Assembly (NCBI RefSeq): GCF_900111115.1
Contig: NZ_FOGD01000002.1
Location: forward strand, 62,001-126,000
Source of the DNA: Giesbergeria anulus
GTDB taxonomy: Bacteria; Pseudomonadota; Gammaproteobacteria; Burkholderiales; Burkholderiaceae_C
Length of the DNA stretch: 64,000 nt
Direction of reading: 5' to 3'
The translations under genes and the position numbers were made by a program. Below the pieces are notes generated by a model. It was not told where the DNA came from and searched no databases. It was given only the letters and a program-made list of their open reading frames with translations. Shown piece after piece: positions 18,463 to 27,223 of this stretch (position 1 is the first letter of the stretch; every line of letters begins with the position of its first letter).

Positions 18463-19458
18463 CTACAGCGCACCCAAACTGGTACTGCGCTGGGCAGCAT
18501 ACAGCCCTACGCGCACCATGGTGCGGTGGTTAAGCTCCATCGTGACGGCGGCACGAGGCAGCGCAGACTGGATCAGCGGCTTGCTGTCAGCCGTTTGGTG
18601 CAATCGAGCCGGGTTGTATTGCTTGCCATTTTGATCGGCCAGACAGGCCACCAGCGGCAGGTTGGCTCTGTCGCTGCGGCGCAGCACAATGGCGGTGTCG
18701 CCGTTGTCTAGGCGCACAAAAGTGCCGGGCGGGCACAGGCCAATACTGCGCACCAGCAAATAGCCTACCTCGTCGCGTTGGTCAATGCCGGGGCCAACCA
18801 GCGCCCGTACAGAGTCGGTAGCACTGCGCCCTGGGCGGCTGTGGCGCGGGCTGATCATGGCGGCGTAGCGGTCAATGGTGTTCAAAATCCGCGTCAGGCG
18901 ATCCACCTCTTCCAGCGCGGCCAGCGGTGTGCGCTGGGGCAGATTGAGATGGTGCTGGCCCACCACGTCCAGCCAGAGATGATCGGTGACGTACAAGCGC
19001 TCTAGCAAGGCTTGGCCTTCGTCGGGGTGCTTTTGGATGGCTTGTTGCTGCTCCGCGTTGGGACGCTCGTGCTGGTTAGCCAACTCATCTTGCAGCGCGG
19101 TCATGCCCACATTCATGGTCAGGGCAGCGCGCACCAAGGCATTGCGCTCGCGCTGTGGCAGGGCCAGCTCTGCGGCCATGATGTGGCACAAAGTAGCGCA
19201 GACCAGCGCGTGAGAGGTGCTGTAACCCACGGTAGAGGTAGAGGCCAACTGAAACATCAGGTACAGCGCGGCGTCAATGTCGTGGGCCACCAAGTCTTGC
19301 AGCCAGCGGTCACACTGGCGCACTTTGGCGGCAAAATTGCGCGCTTGCAGCGGATAGGCGAGCAATACCGACAGGCTAGACTCCAAATCGGCCCACAAGC
19401 CCAGCAGGTCTTCGTATTCTTCGTCTTGTGCCTGACGACGCGGCACTCTGGAATTCAT
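18463..19458 (-). CDS. Degenerate HD-GYP-like protein
   Basis: This 331-residue soluble protein has the helical layout of an HD-GYP c-di-GMP phosphodiesterase domain (about residues 60-225) but lacks its metal ligands. The HD position reads MNVGM, and the GYP region reads QHHLNLPQR. YSTSHALVCATLCHIMAAEL and the following helices still align by pattern. It is probably catalytically dead and may bind a nucleotide or a partner. A C-terminal extension of about 100 residues includes a beta-rich stretch (FVRLDNGDTAIVLRRSD). The ATG at 19458 is preferred over the TTG at 19470; neither has a good ribosome site. It follows the aspartic protease gene by 21 nt. Confidence 0.72.
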   Translation of the reverse strand: MNSRVPRRQAQDEEYEDLLGLWADLESSLSVLLAYPLQARNFAAKVRQCDRWLQDLVAHDIDAALYLMFQLASTSTVGYSTSHALVCATLCHIMAAELALPQRERNALVRAALTMNVGMTALQDELANQHERPNAEQQQAIQKHPDEGQALLERLYVTDHLWLDVVGQHHLNLPQRTPLAALEEVDRLTRILNTIDRYAAMISPRHSRPGRSATDSVRALVGPGIDQRDEVGYLLVRSIGLCPPGTFVRLDNGDTAIVLRRSDRANLPLVACLADQNGKQYNPARLHQTADSKPLIQSALPRAAVTMELNHRTMVRVGLYAAQRSTSLGAL

Positions 19459-19479
19459 GGCGGAGAGCAAAACGGGAGG

Positions 19480-20139
19480 TCAGCGGCGCTTTTCTAGCAC
19501 CATCTGGTCGGGGCTGCGGGTCATCTGAAAATAGTTCAGAAAATTGTTGCCCAGTAGCACATAGGGCATGGGTTGCGACGTCACTATCGCATCGACACCA
19601 AAAACCTGCACATCCCCCAAGCGCACGCTATCGAGGCGCAAACGCCAGCCTTGGGCAATGCCATTGGCAGTGTTTATGCGTACCGGCGGGCCGCTGCGGT
19701 AGTCCAGCCCTAAGCGCTGGGCTTGGGCTTGGCCCAAGGCGATGGTAGAGGCACCGGTATCGACCATAAACTCCATCAACTGGCCATTGATCTGCCCTTG
19801 CTGCACAAAATGCCCTCGGGCATCGGCCACCAACACCACACGTTGGCTGCCACCGCCAGTGCCACCCACACTCACGGGCGCTTGGCCCAGTTGCAAGGTG
19901 CTGCGCGTGCCAGCCACCTCCACCACGGCCTCTTCTTTGCCCACCGAGAGCACACGCACGCCTTGGTGCGTTTCACCGGCAGCCACGGCGCGGGGCGCAG
20001 CGCCCGCCACCACCAACAGGGCCTTGCCACCGAGCACGCCACTCAAGGCCACGCTTTGTGCTGGCGCTAATGTGGGGGTCAGCGCCAGAAAGGCCGCTGC
20101 CAACAGGTGATGTATCCCGTGGGAGTAAGGCTGCAACAT
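19480..20139 (-). CDS. Retropepsin-like aspartic protease (clan AA, TIGR02281 type)
   Basis: This 219-residue protein has an N-terminal signal peptide (hydrophobic residues 11-24, then LAPAQS) and a C-terminal single-domain retroviral-type aspartic protease with the catalytic motif DTGAS at 127-131 and the flap-side ALGQAQAQRLGL. Related proteins are periplasmic or membrane-associated and act as dimers; their substrates are mostly unknown. The start at 20139 gives a clean signal peptide, whereas the longer frame to 20205 would run into yajQ. It lies between yajQ (25 nt) and the HD-GYP-like gene (21 nt). Confidence 0.82.
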   Translation of the reverse strand: MLQPYSHGIHHLLAAAFLALTPTLAPAQSVALSGVLGGKALLVVAGAAPRAVAAGETHQGVRVLSVGKEEAVVEVAGTRSTLQLGQAPVSVGGTGGGSQRVVLVADARGHFVQQGQINGQLMEFMVDTGASTIALGQAQAQRLGLDYRSGPPVRINTANGIAQGWRLRLDSVRLGDVQVFGVDAIVTSQPMPYVLLGNNFLNYFQMTRSPDQMVLEKRR

Positions 20140-20164
20140 GGGGCCGATCCGCAAGCTGGGGCGC

Positions 20165-20650
20165 TTAGTCGCGGAAGTTGTTAAACGACAGCGGCATATC
20201 GGCAATGTCTTTGCGGATCAGTGCCATTGCAGCCTGCAAGTCGTCGCGTTTGGTGCCGGTAACGCGCACTTTTTCGTCTTGGATGGCCGCTTGCAGCTTG
20301 AGCTTGCTCTCTTTGATGAGCTTTTGCAGCTTTTTGGCCAGTTCGCCCTCAATGCCGTTGCGCACCTTGATGACTTGCTTGAGCTTGTCACCGCCCATTT
20401 TTTGCGGCTTGCCAATGTCCAAAAAGCGCACATCCACATTGCGCTTGGTCAGCTTGTTGCGCAGCAGGTCTTCTACCTGTTGGAGCTGGAACTCAGCATC
20501 GCCAAACAGGGTGATCTCTTTGTCTTTTAGCTCAATGCCCGCAGAGGTGCCCTTAAAGTCAAAGCGGGTGCCAATTTCTTTGGCCGCGTTGTCCACGGCA
20601 TTTTTGACTTCTACAAAATCGGCTTCGCAAACGGTATCAAACGATGGCAT
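20165..20650 (-). CDS. yajQ: YajQ/UPF0234 family nucleotide-binding protein
   Basis: This 161-residue cytoplasmic protein of normal length is recognisable from [20 protein letters not shown], the [12 protein letters not shown] stretch and the C-terminal [10 protein letters not shown]. Family members have two tandem ferredoxin-like folds and bind nucleotides; in Xanthomonas and Pseudomonas they were reported as c-di-GMP-binding transcription co-regulators. The ATG at 20650 is used; the upstream extension to 20692 is not family sequence. It is the first gene of a three-gene minus-strand run and is divergent from murB. Confidence 0.93.
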   Translation of the reverse strand: MPSFDTVCEADFVEVKNAVDNAAKEIGTRFDFKGTSAGIELKDKEITLFGDAEFQLQQVEDLLRNKLTKRNVDVRFLDIGKPQKMGGDKLKQVIKVRNGIEGELAKKLQKLIKESKLKLQAAIQDEKVRVTGTKRDDLQAAMALIRKDIADMPLSFNNFRD

Positions 20651-20728
20651 AGTAAAAAATCTTTCCAAAAAAGCGTGTCGCACACAATACACAAGCCCGC
20701 CTAGCAGCCCGGTGCGACAATCTGGGCA

Positions 20729-21799
20729 ATGTTAGTCGAGAAAAACGTTTCCTTACAACCTTGCAACACCTTTGGCATCTTGGCCCGCGCCCAGACCTTG
20801 GTGCGCGTGCGCAGCGTGGACGATTTGCATGCCCTGCGCGCCGATCCGGTGCTGGGCCGCCAACCTTGGCTGGTGCTGGGCGGTGGCAGCAATATCGTGT
20901 TTACTGGCGATGTGGAGCCGGTGGTGCTAAAAATGGAACTGCGGGGCCGCCGCTTGGTGCAAGAGACCGAGCGCGCTTGGATTATCGAGGCCGCCGCTGG
21001 TGAGTCTTGGCACGACACCGTGGCCTGGACGCTAGCGCAGGGCTGGCCGGGGCTAGAAAACATGGCGCTGATTCCGGGCACCGTGGGCGCAGCGCCAGTG
21101 CAAAACATCGGTGCCTATGGTATCGAGTTGCAAGACCGTTTTGAGTCTTTAGATGCCATCGACATGGCGACGGGCCAAGCTTTTACGCTGGATGCTGCGC
21201 AATGCGCCTTTGGCTACCGCGATTCGGTGTTCAAGCACCTGCCAGCCGCCAGCACTGCCGAGGGTCTACCGCGTGGCATGGGGCTGGCTGGGCGCGCCAT
21301 CATCACACAGGTGCGCCTGCGCCTGCCCAAGCCGTGGAAGCCAGCGCTGGGCTATTTGGAGCTAGAACGCCGCTGCGCTCAAGAGGGTACAACGCAGCCC
21401 AGCGCACAGCAAATTTTTGACTGGGTGTGTGAAATTCGCCGTGCCAAGCTACCCGATCCGGCAGTGATTGGCAATGCAGGCAGTTTTTTCAAAAACCCCA
21501 CGGTCACGCCCGAGCAGTGCGCCGACATCATCGCGCGCGAGCCGAAAATCGTGCATTACCCCATGCCCGATGGCACGATCAAGCTGGCCGCCGGTTGGAT
21601 GATTGACGCCTGCGGCTGGAAGGGCAAAACCGTGGGCCAAGCCGCCGTGTATGACAAGCAAGCGCTGGTGCTGGTGAATCGAGGCCGAGGCGAGAACAGC
21701 GTCACTGGCGGCGAGGTGATGACGCTGGCCAAAGCCATCCAAACCAGCGTCTATGAGCGCTTTGGTATCCGGCTAGAGCCTGAGCCGTTGGTGGTATAG
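20729..21799 (+). CDS. murB: UDP-N-acetylenolpyruvoylglucosamine reductase MurB
   Basis: This 356-residue cytoplasmic FAD enzyme makes UDP-MurNAc from the enolpyruvyl intermediate in peptidoglycan precursor synthesis. The N-terminus has LQPCNTFGI, the FAD site has [12 protein letters not shown] and the [15 protein letters not shown] segment, and the catalytic Ser lies in NAGSFFKNP near residue 251. The C-terminal part is the type-I (E. coli-like) domain. It is divergent from yajQ with 78 bp between, and its 3' end lies only 12 bp from the convergent lipoprotein gene. Confidence 0.95.
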   Translation: MLVEKNVSLQPCNTFGILARAQTLVRVRSVDDLHALRADPVLGRQPWLVLGGGSNIVFTGDVEPVVLKMELRGRRLVQETERAWIIEAAAGESWHDTVAWTLAQGWPGLENMALIPGTVGAAPVQNIGAYGIELQDRFESLDAIDMATGQAFTLDAAQCAFGYRDSVFKHLPAASTAEGLPRGMGLAGRAIITQVRLRLPKPWKPALGYLELERRCAQEGTTQPSAQQIFDWVCEIRRAKLPDPAVIGNAGSFFKNPTVTPEQCADIIAREPKIVHYPMPDGTIKLAAGWMIDACGWKGKTVGQAAVYDKQALVLVNRGRGENSVTGGEVMTLAKAIQTSVYERFGIRLEPEPLVV

Positions 21800-21811
21800 C
21801 ACGGTCGTGGT

Positions 21812-22387
21812 TTAAGAATCTGGCTGCGTGCCATCGAGCAAGTAGCGCTTGACCAGATCAAAGAAGCTATCGTAAAAGCTGTCTGAGGAGATAGTCTGGC
21901 TACCCACCTTAGCCAAAGACTCGCCCCCGGAGCTAAATGGCAACGACACTGACCCCAGCCCCCCTACACCCAAGCTAGCCGAGTTGTTGATTTTTTTCAG
22001 GGTGTAGCTGTCTTGCACAGCGGTGACAAAGCCCAAACTGACGTTGCCGGTGTGGCCTTCGGACACACAAACGATGCGAATCAGCATTTGCAAGTGCGTA
22101 TCGCCGTTGGGCTGAAAGTTTTTCTTGCCCTCAATCAGCTCAGGTTGGCTGGTTTCAATCAGATAGCCTTGGCTGAGCAGGGCACGCCGGGCGGCCTCGC
22201 AGGTTTGCGCGGGGGTGGCATCAAACAGCCGCGAATAAGTAGCCACCGAAGAAAAGCTCTCTTGTGGCCCCAGCACCTTGGTACGACTGGTGGCACAACC
22301 GGCCAGCAGGGCCACAGTGCACAAACCAACTGCACAGGCGCTGCGCGGCCCACGGGCCCAAGGGGCGGAAAACGGCAAATAGCTCAT
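21812..22387 (-). CDS. Predicted lipoprotein (DUF2242-like)
   Basis: This 191-residue outer- or inner-membrane lipoprotein has a hydrophobic signal ending in the lipobox LLAGC (Cys31). The mature part has a QTCEAARRALLSQGYLIETS region and a C-terminal SFYDSFFDLVKRYLL helix. From memory it resembles DUF2242 proteins of Burkholderiales, function unknown; that name is tentative. It is the last gene of the long minus-strand run, 10 nt after hslR. Confidence 0.72.
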   Translation of the reverse strand: MSYLPFSAPWARGPRSACAVGLCTVALLAGCATSRTKVLGPQESFSSVATYSRLFDATPAQTCEAARRALLSQGYLIETSQPELIEGKKNFQPNGDTHLQMLIRIVCVSEGHTGNVSLGFVTAVQDSYTLKKINNSASLGVGGLGSVSLPFSSGGESLAKVGSQTISSDSFYDSFFDLVKRYLLDGTQPDS

Positions 22388-22397
22388 AGCAGGGGGC

Positions 22398-22817
22398 TCA
22401 TTTTTCTACCGAGGCGCTCCAGCGGTCGCCCCAGTCGCGCACGCGTTCTAGGTCGCGGCGGTTGCGTTTGGTCGGGCGGCCTTCGTGCAGGCTGGCAGCA
22501 GGCTCTGGGGCTAGGCGGCGCTGCTCGGCAGCTTTCTCACGGGCCAAGATACTGTCGGGGGTTTCTTCGTACAGTTGCTGCGCTACGGGAGCCGGGCCAC
22601 GGGTGTGGCTGATAGCGCGTACCAGCACAGTGCGCGGCACCAAGCCTTGGCGCAAGGCCACGGTGTCGCCGGGGCGCACTTCACGGGCTGCTTTCACCGC
22701 TTGGCCATTCACGCTCACGCGGCCTTTGGCGATTTCGTCAGCCGCGAGGCTGCGGGTTTTGAAAAAGCGGGCGCACCACAACCATTTGTCAATGCGCAAA
22801 GTTTCGGGAGGGTTCAT
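22398..22817 (-). CDS. hslR: Hsp15, S4-domain ribosome-associated heat-shock protein
   Basis: This 139-residue protein has an N-terminal S4 RNA-binding domain (about residues 7-70; RIDKWLWCARFFKTRSLAAD then GRVSVNGQAVK) and a basic, charged tail containing RPTKRNRRDLER. Hsp15 binds free 50S subunits carrying a nascent chain and helps recycle stalled ribosomes after heat shock. Its placement near LonB-like and DksA-like genes fits a stress function. No heat-shock promoter is visible directly upstream; it lies 29 nt after the Na/Pi symporter gene. Confidence 0.92.
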   Translation of the reverse strand: MNPPETLRIDKWLWCARFFKTRSLAADEIAKGRVSVNGQAVKAAREVRPGDTVALRQGLVPRTVLVRAISHTRGPAPVAQQLYEETPDSILAREKAAEQRRLAPEPAASLHEGRPTKRNRRDLERVRDWGDRWSASVEK

Positions 22818-22846
22818 GGCAAGGGCAGGTAGAGATAGAAACCGTT

Positions 22847-24676
22847 TTATGCTGCTGGCGTGAGCGGCGCTGGCTCACTGTCTTGTGGCAGGGGGGCAAG
22901 ATCAGACAAGCGCGCCAGCCGCTGCGCCGCTTTATAGCCTTGCTCTACAGCGCGGCGCAAGTCGCTCAGGCGAGCCAGCCAGTCATACACCGCACCCACA
23001 TCCACGGCACCACCGGCACCGGCGTGCAGCAAGGCAGCTTTGGCCGCTTGGTAGCTGTCTTCAAAATTATCGTGGGCCTCTGTCAGGAGCCAAGTGCAGC
23101 CGGGGCCTTGTTGCTCGCCCTCAGGGTCAGCGGTGGTAAAAAACTCCTGTGCGGCCTGAAACACCGGCACCACACACACGACGAGATCTGTGCTGGGGGT
23201 TTTGGTTGGCTCGGTGGGCACAGGGGCGGTGCCTGACGTGCTGGTTGGGGTCAATATCTGTTGCAGTACATTGGGCAAAATCAGCAGCGAGGGGGCTGCG
23301 CTGGCAAGGGCTGGCTCAGGCCGGGGCATATGCCAGCCTTGCAGGCCTACATGGTGCATGACCCGCGCCAAGGTATCAAAGTGGGTGGCAATGCGCAGCA
23401 GTTCGGGCAGTTGGCTCGATACATCTTGGGGCATGGGCTGGCGGCTCAGTTCCCCGACAAAATCACCAATGGCGCGTTGCAGGTGCTCCACGGTTTCTAA
23501 TTCGCGGGCCAGTTGCTGCTCGGCATGGGCCGGTGCCGCTGCCCAAGGCAAAGCCAACGGATTCAGGCGGGTGGCATGGCCGGCTAATTGCACTGACAGA
23601 TGGCCCATGCGCGCCAGTTCGCGCCGCAGGGCTTGCAAAGCCAGCACCGGCACCGCCGTCACGTTGCGATCAAGATAACGCGGGCGGGCCAAGTCTTCAT
23701 GGCCGCTATCAAAGCGCGCCAGCAAAAATTGAACCAGCCAATGCGACAGCGGCCACATCAGCAGCACGCCCAGAAAATTGAACACCGTATGAAACACCAC
23801 CAGCTGCGTGACCACATCGCCACTGTCGGCGGCCCACAAAATCATGGTGTGGATCAGCTCCAGCAAGGGCGAGAGCAGTGCCATCGCCACCACCGCCGTG
23901 ACCACATTGAACAAGACATGCGCGGCTGCCAGCCGCCGAGCATTGGCAGTGGCACCAATGGCCGCCAGAATGCCGGTCAGTGTGGTACCCACATTGGCAC
24001 CAATCACCATGCCTGCGCCCACCTCGACCGTCATCATGCCCCCAGCCACAGCGGTAAGCACCAGCGTCAGGGTGGCCGATGAGGCTTGCAACACAATGGT
24101 CAGCGCCAGCCCGATCAGCATAGCCAAGCCCACGCCATGCCAGTCATTGCCCAACTGCGGCAAAGATTCTGGCCCCAGCCCGGCAAAGCCGTTTTTGAGC
24201 ATATCAATACCCAAAAACAGCACACCAAACCCGGCCAGCGCCATGCCCAGCCCAGCCCGGCGCGTGCCTGCCCCAGTGAGCTTGAGTGCCATGCCAATGC
24301 CAATAAAGGGCAGGGCAAAGGCATCAATTTTCATTTTGAAGCCAATCCAAGCCACCAGCCAGCCCGTGACCGAGGAGCCTAGGTTGGAGCCAAACACCAC
24401 CCACAATGCCGAAGAAAACGTGAGCAGCCCGGCATTGACAAAGCCAATCGCTGCCACCGTCATGGCCGTGGACGATTGCACCAGTGCCGTGAGCAAAATA
24501 CCTGTGATGAGCCCGTGCAGGCGGGTGCGCGTCCAAGCGGCCAAAATGCGCTCCAAAGCCCGGCCTGCGGCCAGTTTCAGGCCATCGGTGAGCATGGTCA
24601 TGCCCAGCAAGAACAAGCCAATGCCACCCAGCAAGGCGATGAGCATCATTGTGGGCGAAGGGGCAGCAGGGGTCAT
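22847..24676 (-). CDS. Na+/phosphate symporter family protein with PhoU-like tail
   Basis: This 609-residue membrane protein is of the NptA/YjbB Na/Pi cotransporter family. The N-terminal half has two inverted repeats with the paired family motifs LVQSSTAMTVAAIGFV (around residues 65-80) and VLQASSATLTLVLTAV. The C-terminal 240 residues are helical and soluble, as in members with a PhoU-like domain. The ATG at 24676 is chosen because GGAGAG sits just ahead of it. It lies 45 nt after the LonB-like gene. Bacterial homologues export or import phosphate; direction is not predictable here. Confidence 0.9.
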   Translation of the reverse strand: MTPAAPSPTMMLIALLGGIGLFLLGMTMLTDGLKLAAGRALERILAAWTRTRLHGLITGILLTALVQSSTAMTVAAIGFVNAGLLTFSSALWVVFGSNLGSSVTGWLVAWIGFKMKIDAFALPFIGIGMALKLTGAGTRRAGLGMALAGFGVLFLGIDMLKNGFAGLGPESLPQLGNDWHGVGLAMLIGLALTIVLQASSATLTLVLTAVAGGMMTVEVGAGMVIGANVGTTLTGILAAIGATANARRLAAAHVLFNVVTAVVAMALLSPLLELIHTMILWAADSGDVVTQLVVFHTVFNFLGVLLMWPLSHWLVQFLLARFDSGHEDLARPRYLDRNVTAVPVLALQALRRELARMGHLSVQLAGHATRLNPLALPWAAAPAHAEQQLARELETVEHLQRAIGDFVGELSRQPMPQDVSSQLPELLRIATHFDTLARVMHHVGLQGWHMPRPEPALASAAPSLLILPNVLQQILTPTSTSGTAPVPTEPTKTPSTDLVVCVVPVFQAAQEFFTTADPEGEQQGPGCTWLLTEAHDNFEDSYQAAKAALLHAGAGGAVDVGAVYDWLARLSDLRRAVEQGYKAAQRLARLSDLAPLPQDSEPAPLTPAA

Positions 24677-24721
24677 CGTTCTCTCCTTCGGCAAAGGTGC
24701 GCTAGGCCGTAGGCGGCAGGG

Positions 24722-27181
24722 TTACGACGAGCGGCGCGGCAGCCGCGTGCGCGCTGCGGCCTGACAAGCCCGGCGAAAGCGGCGCAGCGTCTGTTCGGCG
24801 CGGGCAATCACGCTGCCCGCTTCTGCCGTCATGCCGCTGGCATCGACACCGGGGGCGCAACCCGTGAGCAAGGCTATGCCATCGCCCACATGGCTGGCGG
24901 TATAGATATGAAAATTCCCTTGCGCTACCGCTTGCACGATGTGCGGCTCTAACATCAGGTGGTGGCGGTTGCGCGCCGGAATCAGCACCCCTTGGCGGCC
25001 ATCCAAGCCCGCCGCTGCGCAGGTGCGAAACCAGCCCTCGATTTTTTCATTGATACCGCCCACGGGCAGCACCTCGCCGTGCTGGTTCAAAGCCCCAGTG
25101 ACGGCAATGCCTTGTGCCAGCGGCAAGCCCGACAGCGCCGACAGCAGTGCATACAGCTCGGCGCACGAGGCCGAATCGCCCTCCACACCGCTGTATTCTT
25201 GCTCAAACACAATCGAGGCATTCAGCGCCAGCGGGGCAATGTGACCAAACAGCGCCATCAGGTAGCTGTGCAAAATCAGCACCCCCTTGTCATGGATGGG
25301 GCCAGACATTTCTACTTCGCGCTCAATGTTGAGCAAGCCCTCGTGCCCGGCAAAGGCCCGCGCTGTGATGCGTACCGGAAAACCAAAGCGGTAGTCGCCC
25401 AAGTCAATTTGCGTTAAGGCGTTGATCTGACCGATATGGCTGCCGTGCAGGCTCAGGAGCCGCTCGCCGTCGGTGATGGACTCGTGCAGGCGCTCTTCGG
25501 GGTAATTGTGGCGCAACATGCGCGCTTGCAGGGCAGCGTCAATATCGCAAGACTCGACCAAAGTGCCGCTGCGGCTGCTGCACTGCGCGGCACTCTCAAT
25601 CACCAGCGCCTCGGTTTGGGCAAACAGGGCACTTTGTCGCGTTTGGTCGTCGGCATCGCGGTGGCTTTGCTCTAGCAAGCGGGCTACGGCAGCGGCAGAG
25701 AGATGCGGCAGGTTGCGCTTGCGCACCGTTTGGGCGATAAAAACGGCAGTGTTGTGCCGGGTGTGCGCCGTGGCACGGAAGGATTCGACAAAATCGACCT
25801 TGACACGAAAGCGCCGCGCCACTTCGGGGTCGCCTTCTTGCAGGGCGTAATACTCGTCCACCGAGCCAATCAGCACAATTTTCACGTCCACCGGCACGGA
25901 CTCTGGTTGCAGCGCCACCGTAGCTAGGGGGCCATGCGGGGCACCCGGCTCCTCAATTTGCAGCCGGTTGCAGCGCAAAAAGCGGCGCAAGCGCTCCCAC
26001 AAGCCCTCGTCTTCGAGCAGATCGCGCAGATGCAACATCAAAAAGCCGCCATGTGCGCGCAGCAAGCTACCGGCATGGATGCAAGAAAAATCAGCCAGCA
26101 GCATGTCGTCTTGGGCTTGGTATTCAATGCTGCCAAACAGGGTACGCACCTGCGGGTTGTCTTCGCTCAGCACCGGGGCGCTATCTAACCCGGCATTGTC
26201 TACCACCAGATTGACATGGCAATGCGCCAGCAGGTCTTCCAGATCGTCTTTGCGCTCTTCTTCGGCGGCCTCACTGCTAGGCTCGCTGCTGACAAACAAC
26301 TCTAGCTGCTCAAGCACCTCTTTTTGCACTTGCGCTAGCCATTGCGTCAGGCGGGTAGGGTCAGCCTCTGGGGCCTCTGGGGCCTCTGGCGTCTCTGGGG
26401 GGGCTTGCAGGCTAGCGCGCACGGTTTGCAAGGCTTGCTCTACCAAAGGCTGGGCCGTTTGGCGGCGCAGTTGCTCTAGGGCCTCGTCGCGGGCGCGCTC
26501 CAACGGGCGCGTAACATCGAGAAAATGGGTGATTTCTCCGCGCAGGCGTTGCTCGGCGGTATCCAATTCAGCGCGGCGCTCACGCGGCAGAGCATGGGCT
26601 TCGTTTTCGGTCAGTGGGTGGCCTTTGGCCCCCAGCAGGGTAAAAACCATGTGGCCGTTATCGCGGCTGAGGCGAAAGTGCAGCGTTTCGGCCAAGGCAT
26701 CGAGCGCAGCAAAGGCGGCATTTTCTTGCGTTTGGTAGTTTTTTTCGATGCGTTCGGCCTCGGCGCGAAAGTCCGCCCCTTCTAGCCGCTTGGGCAGTTC
26801 GGTTTGCAAGGTGCGGGTGCATTGCTCCATGCCTTGGCGCAAAAGGCGGCCTTGGCCTGCGGGCAGGCGCAGTGCATGGGGGTGCTCAGGGGTGTCAAAG
26901 TCGTGCAAATAGCAGACATCGGGCGGCACCGGGCGCTCCTTGGCCGCCGCCTGCATAGCTTGGCGCAGCAGTGAGGTGCGCCCGCTGCCCACTTCGCCCA
27001 GCACAAACAGGTGGTAGTCGGGTTGCAGCAGTCCTAAGCCAAACTGCGCCGCTGCCTGTGCGCGCTCTTGGCCTATCCACGGCACGGGCAACCCTTGCAG
27101 TTCTGCGGTGCTGGCAAAACCCAAGGTGGCAGGATCGATGGTCAGGCGCAGTTGGTTGGGGGCAAGGGTGGCAGCAGGCAT
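24722..27181 (-). CDS. LonB-like ATP-dependent protease
   Basis: This 819-residue protein is of the LonB/YcbZ-like group (COG1067), distinct from the classical Lon at 46893. An N-terminal ATPase portion has GEVGSGRTS (about 62-70), where the Walker A lysine is Arg; a long helical insert follows (about 90-320). The AAA+ part resumes from about residue 340, and the C-terminal Lon protease domain has its nucleophile in EGDSASCAELYALLSAL and its Lys in GGINEKIEGWF. Four 9-bp repeats at 26364-26399 encode a PEAPEA-type linker. The ATG at 27181 is used; a TTG at 27202 is possible. It lies 42 nt after hemH. Confidence 0.88.
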   Translation of the reverse strand: MPAATLAPNQLRLTIDPATLGFASTAELQGLPVPWIGQERAQAAAQFGLGLLQPDYHLFVLGEVGSGRTSLLRQAMQAAAKERPVPPDVCYLHDFDTPEHPHALRLPAGQGRLLRQGMEQCTRTLQTELPKRLEGADFRAEAERIEKNYQTQENAAFAALDALAETLHFRLSRDNGHMVFTLLGAKGHPLTENEAHALPRERRAELDTAEQRLRGEITHFLDVTRPLERARDEALEQLRRQTAQPLVEQALQTVRASLQAPPETPEAPEAPEADPTRLTQWLAQVQKEVLEQLELFVSSEPSSEAAEEERKDDLEDLLAHCHVNLVVDNAGLDSAPVLSEDNPQVRTLFGSIEYQAQDDMLLADFSCIHAGSLLRAHGGFLMLHLRDLLEDEGLWERLRRFLRCNRLQIEEPGAPHGPLATVALQPESVPVDVKIVLIGSVDEYYALQEGDPEVARRFRVKVDFVESFRATAHTRHNTAVFIAQTVRKRNLPHLSAAAVARLLEQSHRDADDQTRQSALFAQTEALVIESAAQCSSRSGTLVESCDIDAALQARMLRHNYPEERLHESITDGERLLSLHGSHIGQINALTQIDLGDYRFGFPVRITARAFAGHEGLLNIEREVEMSGPIHDKGVLILHSYLMALFGHIAPLALNASIVFEQEYSGVEGDSASCAELYALLSALSGLPLAQGIAVTGALNQHGEVLPVGGINEKIEGWFRTCAAAGLDGRQGVLIPARNRHHLMLEPHIVQAVAQGNFHIYTASHVGDGIALLTGCAPGVDASGMTAEAGSVIARAEQTLRRFRRACQAAARTRLPRRSS
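26364..26399 (-). repeat. Four 9-bp tandem units inside the LonB-like gene
   Basis: GCCTCTGGG occurs as four consecutive units (two exact, two with one or two changes). On the coding strand they encode a P-E-A/P-E-T repeat in a flexible linker within the helical insert. Being a multiple of three, changes in copy number would keep the reading frame. Confidence 0.8.
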
Positions 27182-27223
27182 GGAGCGATGTGGGTTTCTC
27201 AAGATGGGTTAATCGGAGGTGTG

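Noticed and set aside
26364-26399. Short tandem repeats as a possible CRISPR or phase-variable tract
   Set aside because: The units are 9 bp, without spacers, in frame inside a protein linker, so neither explanation fits.
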